Positions 23,854-32,036 of a DNA stretch of 64,000 nt are shown here, one piece after another. The number at the start of each line of letters is the position of its first letter. Position 1 is the first letter of the stretch. The DNA is taken from the NCBI RefSeq assembly GCF_000423665.1, contig NZ_KE384073.1, positions 76,144-140,143 of the forward strand, written 5' to 3'. Origin of the DNA: Solirubrobacter soli DSM 22325. GTDB taxonomy: Bacteria; Actinomycetota; Thermoleophilia; Solirubrobacterales; Solirubrobacteraceae. Under the pieces are notes generated by a model that was not told the origin of the DNA, made no database searches, and saw only the letters and a list, made by a program, of their open reading frames with translations. The translations under genes and the position numbers were made by a program.

Positions 23854-25457
23854 TCACGACGCTCGCCACGCAGGCCCAGACGAAGCTCCAGACGCTCGTG
23901 ACGCTCACGCGGGCGGGAATCGTCCACCCGGAGCGCCCGGACCGGCTCTGGAACACCGTGCACGCGCTGCTGCGCTACGGCACGACGCCCGCCGCCGGCT
24001 ACACCGCGGCGGCCAAGAACTTCCCCGGCGAGCCGGCGATCATCGACGAGCTCGGCACGCTGACGTTCCGCGAGGTGGACGAGCGCACCAACGCGCTCGC
24101 CCGCGCCTGGGCGGCGGACGGCATCGAGGCGGGCGACGGCGTGGCGATCATGTGCCGCAACCACCGCGGGTGGGTCGACGCGGTCCTGGCCTGCAGCAAG
24201 CTCGGCGCCAACGCGCTGTTCCTCAACACCGCGTTCTCCGCGCCGCAGCTGGCGGACGTCGCCAAGCGCGAGAAGCCCAAGGCGGTGGTCTTCGACGAGG
24301 AGTTCGCCGAGGTGCTGCACGACGCCGCCACCCGTCGGAAGCGCTACGTGGCCTGGCATGACGGCAAGACCAAGGACCGCACGCTCGAATCCCTGATCGA
24401 AGGCGGCGACACGACCTCGCCGGGCGCGCCGCCCGAGCAGGGGCGGGCGATCATCCTCACCTCCGGGACGACCGGGACCCCGAAGGGCGCGTCGCGCTCG
24501 ATGCCGAAGTCGCTGGACCCGATCGCCGCGCTGCTGTCGGTGATCCCGCTGCGCGCGCGGGAGAAGACGATGATCGCGGCGCCGCTGTTCCACGCCTGGG
24601 GCTTCGCGCAATGGGCGCTCGGGATCAGCCTCGCCACGACGGTCGTCCTGAAGCGCAAGTTCGACGAGGAGTCGACGCTCTCGCTCACCGCCCAGCACCA
24701 GTGCGACGCGCTCGTCGTGGTGCCGGTGATGCTCCAGCGCATCCTCGAGCTCGACGACGAGGTGCTCGACCGCTACGACCTCTCGTCGGTCCGCGCGGTG
24801 CCGGTCAGCGGTTCAGCGCTGCCCGGCGCGATCTCCGACCGCTGGATGGACCACTTCGGCGAGAACCTCTACAACCTCTACGGCTCGACCGAGGTCGCGT
24901 GGGCGACGATCGCGACGCCGCGCGACCTGCGCGAGGCGCCGGGGACCGTCGGCCGCCCGCCGCGGGGCAGCGTGGTCAAGATCTACGACGAGGCCGGCGG
25001 CCTGGTGGGCGAGGGGGAGTCCGGGCGGATCTTCGTCGGCAACGACGTCCGCTTCGAGGGGTACACCGGCGGCGGCAGCAAGGACGAGATCGACGGCCTG
25101 CTCTCCTCCGGCGACGTCGGCCACTTCGACAAGGCCGGGCGCCTGTTCATCGACGGCCGCGACGACGACATGATCGTCTCGGGCGGCGAGAACGTCTTCC
25201 CGGGCGAGGTCGAGGACCTCCTGCTCGGGCACGAGAACGTCTCCGACGTCGCGGTCTTCGGGGTCGACGACGAGAAGTTCGGCCAGCGATTGAAGGCCGT
25301 CATCGTCAAGAAGGGGTCCTTGAGCGAGAAGGACGTCCAGGACTACGTCAAGGCCAACCTGGCCGGCTACAAGTCCCCGCGCGACGTCGAGTTCGTGGAC
25401 GAGCTGCCGCGCACGTCGACCGGGAAAGTGCTCAAGCGGGAGCTTCGTAATCTGTAA
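23850..25457 (+). CDS. Long-chain acyl-CoA synthetase (AMP-forming)
   Basis: 535 aa. ANL-superfamily motifs are intact: AIILTSGTTGTPKGASRS (P-loop), FHAWGFAQW, YGSTEVAWAT, SGDVGHFDKAGRLFIDGR with the hinge Asp/Arg, and the C-terminal catalytic Lys in RTSTGKVLKREL. It activates a carboxylic acid, probably fatty, to its CoA thioester through an acyl-adenylate. It is coupled to the upstream hypothetical gene and ends 6 bp before the DUF177 gene. Confidence 0.92.
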   Translation: MITTLATQAQTKLQTLVTLTRAGIVHPERPDRLWNTVHALLRYGTTPAAGYTAAAKNFPGEPAIIDELGTLTFREVDERTNALARAWAADGIEAGDGVAIMCRNHRGWVDAVLACSKLGANALFLNTAFSAPQLADVAKREKPKAVVFDEEFAEVLHDAATRRKRYVAWHDGKTKDRTLESLIEGGDTTSPGAPPEQGRAIILTSGTTGTPKGASRSMPKSLDPIAALLSVIPLRAREKTMIAAPLFHAWGFAQWALGISLATTVVLKRKFDEESTLSLTAQHQCDALVVVPVMLQRILELDDEVLDRYDLSSVRAVPVSGSALPGAISDRWMDHFGENLYNLYGSTEVAWATIATPRDLREAPGTVGRPPRGSVVKIYDEAGGLVGEGESGRIFVGNDVRFEGYTGGGSKDEIDGLLSSGDVGHFDKAGRLFIDGRDDDMIVSGGENVFPGEVEDLLLGHENVSDVAVFGVDDEKFGQRLKAVIVKKGSLSEKDVQDYVKANLAGYKSPRDVEFVDELPRTSTGKVLKRELRNL

Positions 25458-25463
25458 GGGGCA

Positions 25464-25982
25464 ATGCCTCAGCGCACAGATATCTACGATCTGTCGCGGC
25501 TCGGGCTCACCTCCGGCGAGGGCCGGCGTCTGGACCTCCACGTCCACGTCGACCCGCTCCAATACGGCGGTTCCACTTACGCCGTCGACCCGGAGCTGGT
25601 GCCCGCGCGCGTCGACATCTCACGCACCACGGCCAACGGCTACGCCCTGCGCCTGCGGTTCTCCGCGACGCTCGACGGCCCCTGCATGCGCTGCCTGGAG
25701 GACGCGACGCCGCAGTTCGACGTCGACTCCTACGAGGTCCACCAGCCCGGCGCGGGCGACGACGACCTCAGATCGCCGTACATGGGCGAGCACGGGCTCG
25801 ACCTCGAGGCGTGGGCGCGCGACGCGCTCGCCCTGGCGCTCCCGGCCCAGCTCACGTGTCGCGTGGACTGCGCGGGCCTGTGCCCGAAGTGTGGCGCGAA
25901 CCTCAATGAGGACCCGGACCACGCCCACGAGGCCGAGCCGGACGCGCGCTGGTCGAAGTTGTCCGAGATCAAGTTCGAGTAG
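25464..25982 (+). CDS. DUF177/YceD family protein, 23S rRNA accumulation factor
   Basis: 172 aa. The family layout is clear: an N-terminal DLSRLGLTSGEGRRLDLHV region, the central CMRCLED, and the zinc-like cluster CRVDCAGLCPKCGANLNEDP near the C-terminus. YceD proteins are needed for normal 23S rRNA levels and almost always precede rpmF, as here (32 bp). AAGGGG precedes the ATG as a weak Shine-Dalgarno. Confidence 0.9.
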   Translation: MPQRTDIYDLSRLGLTSGEGRRLDLHVHVDPLQYGGSTYAVDPELVPARVDISRTTANGYALRLRFSATLDGPCMRCLEDATPQFDVDSYEVHQPGAGDDDLRSPYMGEHGLDLEAWARDALALALPAQLTCRVDCAGLCPKCGANLNEDPDHAHEAEPDARWSKLSEIKFE

Positions 25983-25997
25983 CGGCCCGCCGGTCGC

Positions 25998-26003
25998 TAT
26001 CCT
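25998..26003 (+). promoter_or_regulatory. -10 box of rpmF (TATCCT)
   Basis: TATCCT ends 11 nt before the rpmF ATG. The flanking word CGCTATCCT is identical before rpsP, and TATCCT also precedes ftsY. Confidence 0.65.
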
Positions 26004-26014
26004 TCCCCGCCGTT

Positions 26015-26215
26015 ATGGCCGTCCCCAAGCAGAAGCAGTCGCACGCGCGCACCGCGCAGCGACGCGCGCAGCACAAGATCACCGCTCCGACGGTGAATGG
26101 CTGCCCGCAGTGCCGCCGGCCGCGGCGTCCGCATCGCGTGTGCCCGCACTGCGGGTTCTACGGCGGTCGCGAGGTCGTGCACGTGCACGACCACGACCAC
26201 GATCACGATCACTGA
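26015..26215 (+). CDS. rpmF: 50S ribosomal protein L32 with His/Asp tail
   Basis: 66 aa. The start MAVPKQKQSHARTAQRRAQHK is canonical L32. CPQC and CPHC form the zinc ribbon (C+ form). The C-terminus is unusual: after GREVVHVH it runs DHDHDHDHDH, a histidine/aspartate repeat that ordinary L32 proteins of about 57-60 residues lack. The tail could hold zinc or be a neutral extension. plsX follows directly, overlapping or abutting the stop. Confidence 0.95.
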   Translation: MAVPKQKQSHARTAQRRAQHKITAPTVNGCPQCRRPRRPHRVCPHCGFYGGREVVHVHDHDHDHDH

Positions 26216-27239
26216 TCAAGTCACCGTCGCGGTAGACGTCAACGGGGCCGACCTGGGCCCCGCTGAGGTCGCTCGCGGGGCTGCTCGCGCTGCTGCGGGT
26301 GGCGTCCGCGTGCTCCTTTTCGGTCCCGCGACGGAGATCGGAGCCGTTCCCGACGGCGTGTCGGTCGTCGATGCGCCGGTCTCGATCGCCAAGGACCCGG
26401 ACCCGGCGCGCGCGGTCCGTCGCACGCCCGAGTCCTCGATCGTGCAGGCCGTCACCGCGGTCGCGAACGGGGAGGCCGACGCGCTCGTGAGCGGCGGCTC
26501 GACCGGTGCTGCGCTCGCGTCCTCGCTGTTCACCTTCAAACGCGCGCGCGGGGTCCATCGGCCGGCGCTGGCGCTGATGATCCCCGTGCCGGGGAAGCCG
26601 TTCCTCCTGCTCGACGCGGGTGCGAACGTCGAGGTCCGCCCCGAGCACCTGGTCCAGTTCGCGCACATGGGCGCGGCGTTCATGGAGGCCGTGGGTGGCG
26701 TGTCGTCCCCGCGGGTCGCGCTCTTGTCGAACGGGACGGAGGCTTCGAAAGGGCCGGAGACGGTCGTCGCCGCGCACGCGTCCTTGCAGGGTTCGCCCGG
26801 GCTGAACTTCATCGGGAACGTCGAGGGCTTCGCGATCGGGACGGGGGAAGCCGACGTGATCGTCGCCGACGGCTTCACCGGCAACGTCGCGCTGAAGGTC
26901 ATGGAGGGCTCCTCGAGCGCGCTGCTCGGCGCCGTCCGCACGGTCGCGCTCTCGTCGTGGCGGTCCAAGCTCGGCGGGATGCTGCTTCGTCCCGCTTTGC
27001 GGGGACTTCGTGACGAGCTCTCGCCCGAGGAACAGGGCGGCGCGGTGCTCCTCGGGCTGCGCAAGCTGGGGGTCGTGCCGCACGGCTCGTTCGGCGCCCT
27101 GGGCTTCCAGCGGGCGATCGAGGTCGCCGCCCGCGGCGTGCGCGAGGACGTCGCCGGGCGCACCCACGCGCGGCTGCAGGCGGCCGGGGCGCTGCGGAAG
27201 GCGTCCGACCCGGCGGCTAGCGTGCCGGAGGAGTCATGA
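26208..27239 (+). CDS. plsX: Phosphate acyltransferase PlsX
   Basis: About 343 aa. It converts acyl-ACP to acyl-phosphate for phospholipid synthesis. VAVDVNGADLGP corresponds to the family AVDAMGGDxxP motif, with M-to-N and G-to-A changes. ALVSGGSTGAALAS, FLLLDAGANVE and IVADGFTGNVALK are the other PlsX blocks. No ATG, GTG or TTG lies at the conserved start; the nearest in-frame candidates are ATC 26208 or GTC 26220, and the first canonical codon downstream (GTG near 26310) would delete the first motif. The feature start is therefore provisional. Its TGA overlaps the acpP ATG. Confidence 0.88.
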   Translation: MTDQVTVAVDVNGADLGPAEVARGAARAAAGGVRVLLFGPATEIGAVPDGVSVVDAPVSIAKDPDPARAVRRTPESSIVQAVTAVANGEADALVSGGSTGAALASSLFTFKRARGVHRPALALMIPVPGKPFLLLDAGANVEVRPEHLVQFAHMGAAFMEAVGGVSSPRVALLSNGTEASKGPETVVAAHASLQGSPGLNFIGNVEGFAIGTGEADVIVADGFTGNVALKVMEGSSSALLGAVRTVALSSWRSKLGGMLLRPALRGLRDELSPEEQGGAVLLGLRKLGVVPHGSFGALGFQRAIEVAARGVREDVAGRTHARLQAAGALRKASDPAASVPEES

Positions 27240-27487
27240 CGCGCGACGAAGTCCTCGAGCTGATCCGCGAGCACCTGGCCGACGAGCTGGAGCTCGACCC
27301 TGCCCGGATCCAGGAGTCCACGCACTTCCGCGAGGACCTGTCCGCCGACTCGCTGGACCTCTACACGCTGGTGCAGGAGCTGGAGGACCAGTACGGCGTG
27401 AAGATGTCCGACGAGGAGGCCGCCCAGATCCACACGGTCGCGCAAGCCATCGACTTCGTCCTGGCCCGCAACCCGTCGAGGCCCTAG
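27236..27487 (+). CDS. acpP: Acyl carrier protein
   Basis: 83 aa, acidic. The phosphopantetheine site is Ser in LSADSLDLYTLV (DSL motif). Helices LELIREHLADELEL and VQELEDQYGVKMSDEEAAQI fit the four-helix fold. It carries growing fatty acyl chains; plsX next to it uses acyl-ACP, and rnc follows, the widespread plsX-acpP-rnc-smc order. ATGA overlap with plsX. Confidence 0.93.
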   Translation: MTRDEVLELIREHLADELELDPARIQESTHFREDLSADSLDLYTLVQELEDQYGVKMSDEEAAQIHTVAQAIDFVLARNPSRP

Positions 27488-27538
27488 TGTCGCGAGTCGG
27501 AAGTTCGCGCGCGCATAGCGGCCCGCATCGTCGTGGCC

Positions 27539-27597
27539 GGCGGTCGCCGGCGATCCGGTGCATACCGGGTGTACGTGCGGGATCGCCGGCGGCCGTC
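27539..27597 (+). promoter_or_regulatory. Long stem-loop upstream of rnc
   Basis: CGCCGGCGATCC at 27545-27556 pairs perfectly with 27580-27591. With G-U wobbles the stem extends outward to 27539/27597, giving about 18 bp with a 23-nt loop. It lies between the acpP stop and rnc. A long regular duplex is the substrate RNase III prefers, and autoregulation through such a leader is established in E. coli; this case is inferred. Confidence 0.6.
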
Positions 27598-27653
27598 AGG
27601 CGCGACGAGGCGTCCGCTAGGTGCCCGCGAAATTCTGAATCGAGGCACTAGCG

Positions 27654-28328
27654 CTGCGCAAGCTGCACGACCTGCTCGAGTCCCTGCCGGACGATCTCGC
27701 CCGGCAGGCGGTCACGCACTCGTCCTGGACCGAGCGTCGGGCGGACTCCTACGAGCGCCTCGCGTTCCTGGGCGACTCCGTGCTGTCGCTCGCGGTGACG
27801 ACGCACCTGTACCCGCGCCTGGAGGCGGACGCGTACGGGGCGGGCCGGCTGACGAAGATCCGCGCGCAGGCGGTCTCCGGGCGCTCGTGCCGGGCGGTCG
27901 CCGAGCGGCTCGGGATTCCGGAGCGGCTGCGGCTGGCGGCGCCCGAGTCGGTCGCCGGGCCCGCGACCGAGCAGCTCGCGCAGACCGAGCGCGTGCTCGC
28001 ATCGGTGATCGAGGCCGTGATCGGCGCCTGCTACCTGGAGTTCGGCTACCTGGAGGTCGCCGACGCGGTGGTCGAGGCGTTCACGCCGGAGATCGAACAG
28101 GCGTTGACGCAGCCCGCGGACTTCAAGTCGGCGCTGCAGGAGCGGCTGGCGCGGCGCGGGACGGTCGTGGCGTACGAGATCGCCGCCGAGGAAGGCCCGC
28201 CGCATCAGCGGACCTTCGAGGTCGTGGCGGTCGTCGAGGGCGAGGAGCTCGCCCGCGGCTCCGGGCGCTCGAAGAAGGACGCGGAACAGGCCGCGGCCGA
28301 GGCGGCGCTGGAGTCACTGGCTCCCTAG
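27654..28328 (+). CDS. rnc: Ribonuclease III
   Basis: About 224 aa from the proposed CTG. The catalytic signature is ERLAFLGDSVLSLAV (family ERLEFLGDAVL), with the second acidic cluster in SVIEAVIGACYLEFGY. The C-terminal double-stranded-RNA-binding domain (DFKSALQERLARRGTVVAYEIAAEEG ... GSGRSKKDAEQAAAEAALESL) is complete. An in-frame TGA at 27636 is followed by no ATG/GTG/TTG before 27780, which would cut away the active site. CTG 27654, with GAGG eight nt upstream, is the best start. It processes rRNA and structured RNAs. Confidence 0.9.
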   Translation: MRKLHDLLESLPDDLARQAVTHSSWTERRADSYERLAFLGDSVLSLAVTTHLYPRLEADAYGAGRLTKIRAQAVSGRSCRAVAERLGIPERLRLAAPESVAGPATEQLAQTERVLASVIEAVIGACYLEFGYLEVADAVVEAFTPEIEQALTQPADFKSALQERLARRGTVVAYEIAAEEGPPHQRTFEVVAVVEGEELARGSGRSKKDAEQAAAEAALESLAP

Positions 28329-28332
28329 GTCC

Positions 28333-31300
28333 ATGCACCTGAGCTCGATCACCCTGAAGGGCTTCAAGTCCTTCCCCGACCGTACGCGGCTGACGTTCTC
28401 GCCCGGCGTGTCGGTGATCGTGGGGCCGAACGGGTCGGGCAAGTCCAACATCACCGACGCCGTGCTCTGGGCGATGGGCGAGCAGTCGCCGGTCGCGGTC
28501 CGCGGCGCCTCGATGCAGGACGTGATCTTCGCCGGCGCCCACGGCGTTCAGGCGCGTTCGGAGGCCGAGGTCGAGGTCGTGCTCGACAACGCGTCGGGGA
28601 CGCTGGACCTGCCGGTGGGCGAGGTGGCGATCACCCGCAGGCTGACTCGCGCCGGCGAGGGCGAGTACCGCATCAACGGCGCCAAGTGCCGGCTGTCGGA
28701 CGTCATCGAGATCCTCAGCGACACCGGCCTGGGCAAGGAGATGCACTCGGTCGTCTCGCAGGGCCGCGTGGCGGAGATCGTCACGAGCAAGCCGCGCGAT
28801 CGCCGGATGCTGATCGAGGAAGCGGCCGGCCTCGGCAAGCACCGCAAGCGCCGCCGCCGCGCGCAACTGAAGCTGGAGCGCACGCAGGACAACCTCGACC
28901 GCGCACTCGACGTCGAGCGCGAGGCCCGGACGCGGCTGAAGCCGTTGAAGCGCCAGGCGGAGGCGGCCGAGCTGCACGCCCGCATCGAGCGCCAGATGGA
29001 CGAGGCGCGCTGGACGCTGGCCCGCGACGGCTCCCGCGTCGCCCGCGCCGCGCTGGCGGCCGCGGAGCAGGCGGTCGCGGCCGCTCGCGCCGCCGCTTCG
29101 GCGACCGAGACCGAATTGGAAGCGGTCGGCAAGCGCCGCGAGGCCGCCGAGGAGGCGCTCTCCTCGCGTTCGTCCGAGCGCGAGGCCTTGTCCTCGCGCT
29201 TCTACTCCGCGCGGTCCTCGGGCGAGCGGATCGCCATGCGGCTGGACGCCGCGCTGCGGACCGTCGGCGAGCTGGAGGAGCGCGCGGCCCGCCGCCGCTC
29301 CTCGATCCAGCGATTGGAGGCCGAAGCCGAGGCCGACACCGGCGACGACGGCGCGGCCGAGCGCATCGCCGCCCTGCAGGCCGAGCTCGCGGAGCTCGCC
29401 GACGACTACAAGGCCCGCCTGGAGCGCGAGCTCGCCGAACTCGAGGAACGCCGCGAGGCCGCCACCGCCCTGGTCGCCGAACGCGCCGCGGCCGCCGGCG
29501 CCGCCGCGGCACGCCGGTCCGCCGGCGAAGCAGCGGCCGAAGCCGCCCGCAAGGCCCGCCGCGAGCTCGACAAGGCCGCCGAACTGGCCCGCCGCGAGTC
29601 GGCGAGGATCGGCGCCGAGCTCGCCAAGGCCAACCAGTTCCTCCGCGCCAACGCCGGCGCCCCGGGCGGCGCCAAGGCGATGGCCGACCTCCTCGCCGCC
29701 GCCCCCGGCTACGAGTTGGCGCTCACCGCCGCTTTGGGCCCCCGCATGCGCGCCGCGGTCGCCTCCGACCTCGAAGCGGGCGCCGCCCTGCTGGCGAAGG
29801 CGGGCAAGGATGGCGCCGCGGCCCTGATCGTCCCGGCGGCGCCGCCCGCCGCCGCGGCGCCCACCGCCGCCGCGCCCGCCGACGCGGCGCCCGCCGACGC
29901 GGCGCCCGCCGACGCCGGCGCCTCGCCGCCCGCCGCCGCCGCGCCGCAGGCCGCCACCGCACCGCCCGCCGACGCGCCCTCTCCGCCCGCGCCCGGCGCG
30001 GAGCCCCTCGCCGCCCACGTCACGCCCGCCGGCGACGACGCGGCGCGGCGCCTCGCCGCGCTCGTCCTCGCGGACGTGTGGGTCGTCGAGGACGTCAATG
30101 CCGTCGACCCCGTGTTCAACGGCGTCGCGGTCACCAAGGACGGGCGCGTGTGGTCGCCTTCGACGCGCGAGCTCCGCCAGGTCGCGCCCGGCGGCGCCGA
30201 TCGGGTCCTCGCCGAGCGCAACCGCCGCGACGCGCTCGTCGAGCAGGTCGAGCAGGCCGCCCAGGCCGAGCGTGCCGCGCAGGCGGAGGTCGAGCAGGCA
30301 CAGGCCAAGGTCGCGGAGGCCGACGCCGCGCGCGACGCGATCGACCGCGAGGCACGCGCCGCCTCCCGCGCCCGCGACGAGGCCGCCGAGGCCGAGCGCC
30401 ACGCCCGCTGGGTCATCCAGCAGCGCCGCAGCGCCCCCGACGAAGGCCCGAGCGCCGAGCGTCGCGCGCAGGTCGAGTCCGCGATCAAGACCGAGCAGCG
30501 ACTCGCCGAGCGCGCCGACCGGGAACGGCAGGAGCGCGCCCGCCGGCTCGAGCACGAGCGCCGCCGGCTCGCCCGCGACAAGGCGCTCAAGCCCGTCGCC
30601 GACCGGCTCGCGAACGCGCTGCGGGCGACCGGCGAGGTCATCAAGACCCGCGTCGAGGTGCTCGAGGCCGAGCTCGCCGCCGACCGCGCCGCCGCCGACA
30701 AGCTCACCGCCGAGCTGCGCGAGTGCGCGGCGGAGGAGTCGCGCGTGCACCAGCGGCTCAAGCAGCGCGGGGAGGAGGTCACCCGCGGCGAGGTCAAGGC
30801 CCAGCAGGCGCGCGACCACGCGCAGGACGCCGAGGAGGAGCTCACGCGCCTCGCGACCAAGCTCGGCCTCGAGCCCGAGCCGTCGGCGGAGGCGCTCCCG
30901 GACAGCGAGCGCGACACGCTCACCACTCGGATCGAGCGCCTCCAGCGCCGCCGCGACGGGCTCGGCCCCGTCAACCCGCTCGCGCAGGAGGAGTACAAGG
31001 AGGCCCTCGAGCACGTCGAGGAGCTCGAGCGCCAGCGCAACGACCTCGAGACGGCGCTGAGGGAGCTCCAGCAGCTCATCCGCGACACCGACCGCCGGAT
31101 CAAGGAGGCCTTCGAGGAGACCTTCGCCGCCGCGGCCAAGAACTTCGAGGAGGTCGTCGGCCACCTGTTCCCGGGCGGCCGCGGCAACCTGCGCCTCGTG
31201 CGCGAGGACTCCGGCCCGCGCCCGGTCCTCGGTGGCGCAGGCGACGACGAGGCCCAGGCGCCCGAAGAGCCCGACCCCGAGGAGAACACCGGCGACGGCC

Positions 31301-31668
31301 CCGACGACAAGATGGGCGTCGAGATCGAGATCACGCCCGCGGGCAAGTCGACCAAGCGCCTGACGCTGCTCTCGGGCGGCGAGAAGACGATGACCTCGCT
31401 CGCCTTCCTGTTCGCGGTGTTCCTCGCCCGCCCGTCGCCGTTCTACATCCTCGACGAGGTCGAGGCCGCGCTCGACGACCTCAACATCGACCGCTTCCTG
31501 AAGGTGCTGCGCTCGTTCTCCGACCGCGCGCAGTTCATCGTCGTCACCCACCAGAAGCGCACGATGGAGGCCGCCGACAGCCTGTACGGTGTGTCCATGG
31601 CGGGCAACGGGGTGTCGAAGGTCATCTCGCGCAAACTTCCGCGGGCGGTCGAGGAGCAGGCGGCATGA
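28333..31668 (+). CDS. smc: Chromosome segregation protein SMC
   Basis: 1111 aa. N-terminal Walker A GPNGSGKSN (about residues 33-41), two long coiled coils, a hinge region near 430-600, and C-terminal signature LLSGGEKT with Walker B FYILDEVEAALDD. It condenses and segregates the chromosome. The ATG at 28333 begins the conserved MHLSSITLKGFKSF. Odd points: a 60-70-residue Ala/Pro-rich insert (from about residue 500, with three APADA repeats) lies in the hinge region, and an acidic insert precedes the C-terminal head. Length is slightly below the usual 1150-1200. ATGA coupling to the next gene. Confidence 0.95.
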   Translation: MHLSSITLKGFKSFPDRTRLTFSPGVSVIVGPNGSGKSNITDAVLWAMGEQSPVAVRGASMQDVIFAGAHGVQARSEAEVEVVLDNASGTLDLPVGEVAITRRLTRAGEGEYRINGAKCRLSDVIEILSDTGLGKEMHSVVSQGRVAEIVTSKPRDRRMLIEEAAGLGKHRKRRRRAQLKLERTQDNLDRALDVEREARTRLKPLKRQAEAAELHARIERQMDEARWTLARDGSRVARAALAAAEQAVAAARAAASATETELEAVGKRREAAEEALSSRSSEREALSSRFYSARSSGERIAMRLDAALRTVGELEERAARRRSSIQRLEAEAEADTGDDGAAERIAALQAELAELADDYKARLERELAELEERREAATALVAERAAAAGAAAARRSAGEAAAEAARKARRELDKAAELARRESARIGAELAKANQFLRANAGAPGGAKAMADLLAAAPGYELALTAALGPRMRAAVASDLEAGAALLAKAGKDGAAALIVPAAPPAAAAPTAAAPADAAPADAAPADAGASPPAAAAPQAATAPPADAPSPPAPGAEPLAAHVTPAGDDAARRLAALVLADVWVVEDVNAVDPVFNGVAVTKDGRVWSPSTRELRQVAPGGADRVLAERNRRDALVEQVEQAAQAERAAQAEVEQAQAKVAEADAARDAIDREARAASRARDEAAEAERHARWVIQQRRSAPDEGPSAERRAQVESAIKTEQRLAERADRERQERARRLEHERRRLARDKALKPVADRLANALRATGEVIKTRVEVLEAELAADRAAADKLTAELRECAAEESRVHQRLKQRGEEVTRGEVKAQQARDHAQDAEEELTRLATKLGLEPEPSAEALPDSERDTLTTRIERLQRRRDGLGPVNPLAQEEYKEALEHVEELERQRNDLETALRELQQLIRDTDRRIKEAFEETFAAAAKNFEEVVGHLFPGGRGNLRLVREDSGPRPVLGGAGDDEAQAPEEPDPEENTGDGPDDKMGVEIEITPAGKSTKRLTLLSGGEKTMTSLAFLFAVFLARPSPFYILDEVEAALDDLNIDRFLKVLRSFSDRAQFIVVTHQKRTMEAADSLYGVSMAGNGVSKVISRKLPRAVEEQAA

Positions 31669-32036
31669 CGCACGACGAAGCCGTCTCGGACTCCTCGGAC
31701 GTAGCGGGCTCGCTCGGCGTCACGTCGTCGACCGCGGTCGTCGGCTCGCTCGGCGTCGTGGGCTCCGCCGCCGTCGCCGGATCGATGGGGGTCGCGGGCG
31801 CGTCCGCCGTGACGGGCAGCGCCGGCGTCGCGGGCAGCTCGGTCGTCGTCGGGAGCGCCGGCGTCGCGCTCTCGATCGGCGTCGTCGGCTCCGCCGGCAT
31901 CGTCGGCGGCATCGGCAACGTCGGCTGCAGCGCCTGCGTCGGCTGCATCGGCTGCATCAACTGCCACGGCTGCGTGGGCTGTATCGGCTGCTCAGGGCTC
32001 ACCGGCGCCGTCGGCCAGATCGGCGTCCACAAGTGA
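31665..32036 (+). CDS. Hexapeptide-repeat protein with a Cys-x-Gly ladder
   Basis: 123 aa, not recognised. After a short acidic start (MTHDEAVSDSSDVAG), the chain is a regular repeat of about six residues (for example VVGSLG, VVGSAA, VAGSMG, VAGSSV, VVGSAG) for some 70 residues. It then switches serine for cysteine and shows eight cysteines spaced exactly every third residue (C-x-x), mostly C-x-G, before SGLTGAVGQIGVHK. No signal peptide or membrane helix. Such regularity suggests a beta-solenoid or fibre with a cysteine face that could bind metal or form disulfides; this is inference. It is coupled to smc (ATGA) and to a VOC gene (GTGA). Confidence 0.75.
   Translation: MTHDEAVSDSSDVAGSLGVTSSTAVVGSLGVVGSAAVAGSMGVAGASAVTGSAGVAGSSVVVGSAGVALSIGVVGSAGIVGGIGNVGCSACVGCIGCINCHGCVGCIGCSGLTGAVGQIGVHK

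Noticed and set aside
28123..31551. A 1142-codon open frame antisense to smc
   Set aside because: In very GC-rich DNA the antisense frame of a real gene is often open. The smc frame has all SMC motifs; the antisense product is low-complexity and matches nothing.
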